A stretch of DNA of 9,776 nt from Deltaproteobacteria bacterium (GTDB lineage Bacteria; Desulfobacterota; DSM-4660; Desulfatiglandales; B25-G16), in assembly GCA_020348625.1 (NCBI GenBank), contig CP070752.1:1204435-1214210 (forward strand), read 5' to 3'. The position numbers and the translations under genes are program-made. The notes below the pieces were generated by a model. That model made no database searches and was not told the origin of the DNA. It saw only the letters and a program-made list of their open reading frames with translations. Below are positions 5,881 to 9,776 of the stretch, piece after piece (the stretch's first letter is position 1; every line of letters begins with the position of its first letter).

Positions 5881-6789
5881 ATGGATAGTTACATCTCCGC
5901 TTTTATCACTTACATGAAAACGGAAAAGGGGTATTCAGAACATACGCTGAGAAATTATGAAAGCGACCTCAGACAGTTCAGCAGATTTGTCGCAGCCAAG
6001 AGAGCCACAAGCGAGTGCGATCAAGGGGTTGACCTCGCAGATTATGAGCTCGTTAGATCTTATCTTGGAGAGCTGTTTAACAGGTGCCGACGAGCCACCA
6101 TAGCCCGGAAGCTTTCGGCGCTTAAATCGTTTTTCAAGTATCTGGAGTTGAGGGGATTCACTCAGCGAAATCCCGCTGCTGAGATATTTACTCCCAAACA
6201 GGAGCATTATATCCCGACGTATCTCCCGATAGACGATATGTTTGCTCTTTTAGAAAAGCCAGATAACGAAAAAGTTTTGGGAATGAGGGATCGGGCCATA
6301 TTGGAGCTCTTATATTCGTCGGGTCTTAGGGTTGGGGAACTAGTTGGTTTGGACGTTGAGAACCTAGATCTTAACTCTCGGCTCGTTCGAGTCTCAGGCA
6401 AAGGTGGAAAAGAGAGACTTGTACCCATAGGCAGAAAGGCGATCACTGCTATCAGACAGTATCTGGAGCATACGGAAGAAACCAGAAAAAAGGCGGGATA
6501 CCGCAAGGATACGGGACCCCTTTTTCTCAATTATAGGGGCAGCAGGCTTTCTGCTCGCAACGTGCATAGGATGGTAAAAAAATACTCGAGAGAATGCGGT
6601 ACTACGATGGAAATTAGCCCTCATTCCATACGCCACACCTTTGCGACTCATCTTCTGGACGGCGGTGCGGACCTGAGGTCAATACAGGAGTTGCTGGGGC
6701 ACGCGAACCTTTCGAGTACCCAAAAATACACACATGTGAGCATAGACAAGCTCATGGAGATTTACGATAAATCTCATCCAAGAAGCTGA
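5881..6789 (+). CDS. xerC: Tyrosine recombinase XerC/XerD
   Basis: A 302-residue site-specific recombinase that resolves chromosome dimers at dif at the division site. An N-terminal SAM-like core-binding domain (about 1-90) has '[20 protein letters not shown]' and '[17 protein letters not shown]'. The catalytic domain has the full set R150 ('SSGLRVGEL'), K174 ('[11 protein letters not shown]'), H248 and R251 ('[13 protein letters not shown]'), H274 ('[10 protein letters not shown]') and nucleophile Y283 ('QKYTHVS'). Length is normal for XerC/D. The ATG has only a weak upstream purine stretch; an in-frame TAA at 5863 rules out a much earlier start. The name xerC follows from linkage to hslVU (as for codV-clpQ-clpY in Bacillus); sequence alone does not fully separate XerC from XerD. 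hslV follows after 28 nt, so co-transcription is likely. Confidence 0.9.
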   Translation: MDSYISAFITYMKTEKGYSEHTLRNYESDLRQFSRFVAAKRATSECDQGVDLADYELVRSYLGELFNRCRRATIARKLSALKSFFKYLELRGFTQRNPAAEIFTPKQEHYIPTYLPIDDMFALLEKPDNEKVLGMRDRAILELLYSSGLRVGELVGLDVENLDLNSRLVRVSGKGGKERLVPIGRKAITAIRQYLEHTEETRKKAGYRKDTGPLFLNYRGSRLSARNVHRMVKKYSRECGTTMEISPHSIRHTFATHLLDGGADLRSIQELLGHANLSSTQKYTHVSIDKLMEIYDKSHPRS

Positions 6790-6817
6790 ATGTTTTCATT
6801 CTGCAGGAGGAAATCGC

Positions 6818-7408
6818 TTGAACACCCAAGGTAGTTCGACAGATATCTCGAATCAAGAGTTCAGGGCAACCACGATCCTTTCGGTCAGGAAGGGCGGTGA
6901 GGGCGTTATGGCCGCCGATGGGCAGGTCACTCTGGAAAATACCATTATGAAGCAGAAGGCCAAGAAACTCAGGTTTATGTACAATGACCAGGTCTTGGTG
7001 GGATTTGCCGGCGCAACGGCAGACGCCTTTGCTCTTTTTGAGAAACTCGAGGGAAAACTGGAAAAATACAACGGAAATCTTCCTCGAGCCTCGGTGGAAC
7101 TGGCAAAAGACTGGCGGACGGACAGGATTCTCCGTAGATTGGAAGCCTTGCTTCTTGCTATGGACGCGGAGCATACCCTAATATTGTCGGGCAATGGAGA
7201 CGTAATCGAGCCTGATGAAGAGGTGGCTGCCATAGGTTCTGGAGGCCCCTATGCCTTGGCTGCCGCCAGAGCACTCCTTGCCCATTCGGATTTGGATGCA
7301 AAGAGCATCGCACTTGAATCAATGAAGATCGCCGCTTCGATCTGTCTTTATACCAATGAGGAATTTGAAATCAAATTCCTCCCAAATCCGACAGAGAATC
7401 AGCGATAG
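6818..7408 (+). CDS. hslV: ATP-dependent protease subunit HslV (ClpQ)
   Basis: Peptidase subunit of the HslVU protease, an N-terminal Thr hydrolase that forms a double hexamer in the cytoplasm and is activated by HslU. The start is TTG, with AGGAGG (6805-6810) 7 nt upstream. The mature sequence begins at T18 ('TTILSVRKG'). '[24 protein letters not shown]', '[17 protein letters not shown]', '[19 protein letters not shown]' and '[17 protein letters not shown]' are near-identical to the family. The protein is 196 residues, against about 176 in Escherichia coli. Most of the difference is a 17-residue N-terminal prosegment that must be removed to free the catalytic Thr; no ATG, GTG or TTG lies closer to T18. 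It sits between xerC and hslU, 50 nt before the latter. Confidence 0.95.
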   Translation: MNTQGSSTDISNQEFRATTILSVRKGGEGVMAADGQVTLENTIMKQKAKKLRFMYNDQVLVGFAGATADAFALFEKLEGKLEKYNGNLPRASVELAKDWRTDRILRRLEALLLAMDAEHTLILSGNGDVIEPDEEVAAIGSGGPYALAAARALLAHSDLDAKSIALESMKIAASICLYTNEEFEIKFLPNPTENQR

Positions 7409-7458
7409 CAGCGCAATTTGACTCGATACGTATCCCGCAATATTAAAAGGGAGTTTCA

Positions 7459-8862
7459 ATGGAAATGGGGGACATAGAAGAGCATAGTATGAAGGTCATG
7501 ACCCCGAGAGAAATCGTCTCAGAGCTTGACCGGTACATAGTTGGCCAGGACAATGCAAAACGCTCGGTGGCTATCGCACTCAGAAATAGATGGCGCAGGC
7601 AACAGGTACCGCAGGAGCTCAGAGATGAAATAGCACCTAAGAATATCATCATGATAGGCCCGACAGGCGTGGGGAAAACCGAGATTGCAAGACGTCTGGC
7701 ACGATTAGCTAATTCGCCTTTCATAAAGGTGGAGGCATCCAAGTTTACTGAGGTTGGCTACGTTGGGAGAGATGTTGAGAGCATGATCAGGGACTTGATC
7801 GAGCTCGGTGTTAATATGGCCAAACAAGAAGAACAGGAAAAGGTAAAGACCAAAGCAATGGAATCGGCAGAGGATAAGCTCCTGGACATCCTTCTTCCTA
7901 AACCGAAAAAAGAAATTGAAAAGGATCCCGAGGAAAAAAGAGAAGGCATGCTAGAGGTGGTTAGAAGCGAACCCAGTGATGCTAACTCGACTCGCGAGAA
8001 ACTGAGGCGACTGTTACGAAACGGCAAACTGGATGAGCGGTATGTAGAGCTCGAAGTGACTGACAAGCCATTCCCGCTCATTGAGATATTCTCCGGTGCC
8101 GGGCTGGAAGACCTGGATATGAATGTAAAGGAGATCTTCGGGCAAATTCTGCCCACAAAGACCAAGAAAAGAAGGGTAAAGGTAAAAGAAGCGATCGATA
8201 TACTGACCCAGCAAGAATCGCAGAAGCTCATTGATTTCGATAAGGTAGTAGAAAAGGCGATGCGCAGAACGGAACAGAATGGGATCATCTTCCTAGACGA
8301 ACTGGACAAAATAGTCGGCAGTGATTCGACAGCCGGCCCTGACGTCTCAAGGGAGGGCGTGCAAAGGGATCTGCTTCCCATCGTGGAGGGTTCTACGGTC
8401 CTTACTAAATACGGCATGGTTAAGACGGACCACATCTTGTTCATTGCTTCCGGGGCCTTCCACGGAAGCAAGCCATCCGACCTTTTGCCTGAGCTTCAGG
8501 GTCGTTTTCCCATCAGGGTGGAGCTTAACGCCCTGACCCAAAAGGATTTCGTGAGAATATTGACAGAACCTCAAAATGCCCTGATCATTCAATATGAGGC
8601 CTTGTTGCAGACCGAAGGAGTAAAACTGGACTTCACTGAATCAGCGATCTCCGAGATAGCAAACATGGCTTACACAGCCAATGAGAGCATGGAGAATATC
8701 GGTGCCCGCCGCCTTCATACGGTAATGGAAGCACTCCTTGACGATATCTCTTTCAATGCTTCAGACACGGAAGAAAAAGAGATAACCATCGACAAGGAGT
8801 ATGTGCGAGACAAACTGAGCGAGATATTAGAAGACAGAAACTTGAGCAGATATATCCTTTAG
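7459..8862 (+). CDS. hslU: ATP-dependent protease ATPase subunit HslU (ClpY)
   Basis: AAA+ unfoldase that threads proteins into HslV. 467 residues, against 443 in Escherichia coli. Walker A G67-PTGVGK-T74; pore loop G100-YVG; intermediate I-domain about 110-245, highly charged; Walker B 'FLDELDKI' with D280-E281; '[16 protein letters not shown]'; Arg finger region '[11 protein letters not shown]' (R349); sensor 2 '[10 protein letters not shown]' (R417-R418); C-terminal 'LSRYIL', the tail that docks into HslV. The ATG at 7459 has AAGGGAG (7447-7453) 5 nt upstream. The protein starts 13 residues before the common '[11 protein letters not shown]' start; an internal ATG at 7498 would give that form but has no good Shine-Dalgarno. 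argB begins 15 nt after the stop. Confidence 0.96.
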   Translation: MEMGDIEEHSMKVMTPREIVSELDRYIVGQDNAKRSVAIALRNRWRRQQVPQELRDEIAPKNIIMIGPTGVGKTEIARRLARLANSPFIKVEASKFTEVGYVGRDVESMIRDLIELGVNMAKQEEQEKVKTKAMESAEDKLLDILLPKPKKEIEKDPEEKREGMLEVVRSEPSDANSTREKLRRLLRNGKLDERYVELEVTDKPFPLIEIFSGAGLEDLDMNVKEIFGQILPTKTKKRRVKVKEAIDILTQQESQKLIDFDKVVEKAMRRTEQNGIIFLDELDKIVGSDSTAGPDVSREGVQRDLLPIVEGSTVLTKYGMVKTDHILFIASGAFHGSKPSDLLPELQGRFPIRVELNALTQKDFVRILTEPQNALIIQYEALLQTEGVKLDFTESAISEIANMAYTANESMENIGARRLHTVMEALLDDISFNASDTEEKEITIDKEYVRDKLSEILEDRNLSRYIL

Positions 8863-8877
8863 CGAACAAACTCCTCA

Positions 8878-9768
8878 ATGAATAGTGGAATGGACAGAGC
8901 GAGAATTCTTATCGAAGCAATACCCTACATAAGGGAATTGTATGGGCAGATCGTGGTCATAAAATACGGCGGTCACGCCATGGTAGATGCCAAACTCAAG
9001 AAGGGCTTTGCCTCAGATATTACCCTTATGAAATATCTCGGCATAAAGCTGGTGGTGGTCCACGGCGGCGGACCGCAGATAGGCGAGCTGTTGCATAAAC
9101 TCTCCATAGAATCGAGTTTCGTTGCGGGCCATAGAGTCACGGATGAGAAGACTATGGATGTGGTTGAAATGGTCCTTGCCGGCAAGGTGAATAAGGAGAT
9201 TGTTTCCATCATAAACCAACACGGCGGTCAGGCAGTCGGTCTCTCGGGCAAAGACGGCAATCTCATTGTGGCGAAAAAACTCAAACTTCGCTCTGGTGCC
9301 GGGGTAAAAGGCGATGATCCTCCGGAGATAATCGATATCGGCCTAGTAGGCGAAGTCGTCTCCGTCAACACTCGCATAATCACGAGCCTCATCGAAAACC
9401 AGTTTGTTCCAATCATTGCCCCTGTTGGTGTGGGTAAGAACAATGAGACGTACAACATAAATGCCGACCTTGTGGCCGGTCATGTTGCATCATCTCTAAA
9501 GGCCAGAAGGCTCATCCTGCTTACAGACACTGAGGGTGTTCTCGATGATCATGACAATCTCGTCAGCAGTCTCACCATAGAAGATGCCGAGCGTATGACT
9601 GCCCGGGGCGTTATCAAGGAGGGCATGATACCAAAACTGCAATGCTGCATTGAGGCCCTGAAGGGTGGGGTGGAAAAAGTCCATATTATCGACGGCAGAA
9701 AGGAGCACGCTCTCCTGCTGGAAATCTTTACTGATGAGGGCGTGGGTACAGACATTATTAGCTCTTAG
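8878..9768 (+). CDS. argB: N-acetylglutamate kinase ArgB
   Basis: Phosphorylates N-acetyl-L-glutamate with ATP, the second step of arginine synthesis, in the cytoplasm. 296 residues of amino-acid-kinase fold: K29-YGG (28-32), 'VVVHGGGPQIGEL' (59-71), R86 in 'AGHRVTDEKTMDVVEMVLAGKVNKE', 'GLSGKDGNLI', 'PVGVGKNNETYNINADLVAG' (substrate-binding N193/N195 region), D216 in 'LLTDTEGV' and K253 in 'EGMIPKL'. The N-terminal helix 'ARILIEAIPYIRELYG' and the C-terminal 'VHIIDGRKEHALLLEIFTDEGVGT' are features of hexameric, arginine-inhibited enzymes (Thermotoga, Pseudomonas), so feedback inhibition is likely. There is no clear Shine-Dalgarno before ATG 8878; the gene is 15 nt after hslU, so it may rely on translational coupling. 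The second ATG at 8890 would shorten it by four residues. Further arg genes are expected downstream. Confidence 0.96.
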   Translation: MNSGMDRARILIEAIPYIRELYGQIVVIKYGGHAMVDAKLKKGFASDITLMKYLGIKLVVVHGGGPQIGELLHKLSIESSFVAGHRVTDEKTMDVVEMVLAGKVNKEIVSIINQHGGQAVGLSGKDGNLIVAKKLKLRSGAGVKGDDPPEIIDIGLVGEVVSVNTRIITSLIENQFVPIIAPVGVGKNNETYNINADLVAGHVASSLKARRLILLTDTEGVLDDHDNLVSSLTIEDAERMTARGVIKEGMIPKLQCCIEALKGGVEKVHIIDGRKEHALLLEIFTDEGVGTDIISS

Positions 9769-9776
9769 CGAGGTAC

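Noticed and set aside
7418..7446. TTGACT-17-TATTAA promoter match before hslU
   Set aside because: The start site would fall near 7453 and remove the hslU ribosome binding site; hslU is more likely read from the xerC-hslV transcript. It could only serve an internal start at 7489 or 7498.
7758..8471. Minus-strand frame of 237 codons
   Set aside because: It lies fully antisense to hslU, is Ser-rich with low-complexity character, and is a shadow of a certain gene.
1..9776. CRISPR arrays, tRNA/rRNA genes, insertion sequences
   Set aside because: No regularly spaced repeats, no cloverleaf or rRNA motifs, no transposase-like frame and no terminal inverted repeats were seen; the only recombinase is the housekeeping Xer type.

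Overview
The window reads as chromosomal DNA of an anaerobic, Deltaproteobacteria-like (Desulfobacterota) organism. The main reason is the same-strand order xerC-hslV-hslU-argB, which I know from Geobacter and relatives. A CooT-family nickel protein and a COG1237-type metallo-hydrolase also fit an anaerobe. The placement is inference from gene order and protein style, not from a database search. Every gene I can support is on the + strand. I see no tRNA, rRNA, CRISPR array, insertion sequence or integrase-linked attachment site.

Left edge (1-362): the 3' end of a DnaE-type DNA polymerase III alpha subunit, ending shortly after its OB-fold. Then 363-640 is non-coding and holds two candidate promoters and a 14-nt dyad, before a CocE/NonD (peptidase S15-like) alpha/beta-hydrolase (641-2461) that lacks the usual catalytic Asp at the expected place. 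Only 43 nt later, a TTG start with a very strong Shine-Dalgarno opens an enlarged TK1-type (thymidine kinase-like) P-loop kinase (2505-3653).

Middle (3654-5481): a 193-nt gap with ambiguous open frames; a metallo-beta-lactamase-fold hydrolase related to RFA-P synthase-like COG1237 proteins (3847-4806); then a promoter and a structured leader with a long inverted repeat and T6 tract. These lead into a two-gene unit: a CooT-family nickel-binding small protein (5014-5202) and a His-rich 82-residue helical protein (5233-5481). This pair with its leader is the most interesting part of the window as a possible nickel (or other metal) handling module.

Right side (5482-9768): 399 nt without a convincing gene but with tandem alternative hairpins, then a tight housekeeping block. 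It holds a XerC/D tyrosine recombinase, the HslV protease (TTG start, 17-residue propeptide), the HslU ATPase and N-acetylglutamate kinase ArgB, with gaps of 28, 50 and 15 nt. XerC would resolve chromosome dimers, HslVU degrades proteins using ATP, and ArgB performs the second step of arginine synthesis; they are probably co-transcribed. The genes at 641-5481 look like an accessory segment between two conserved blocks.
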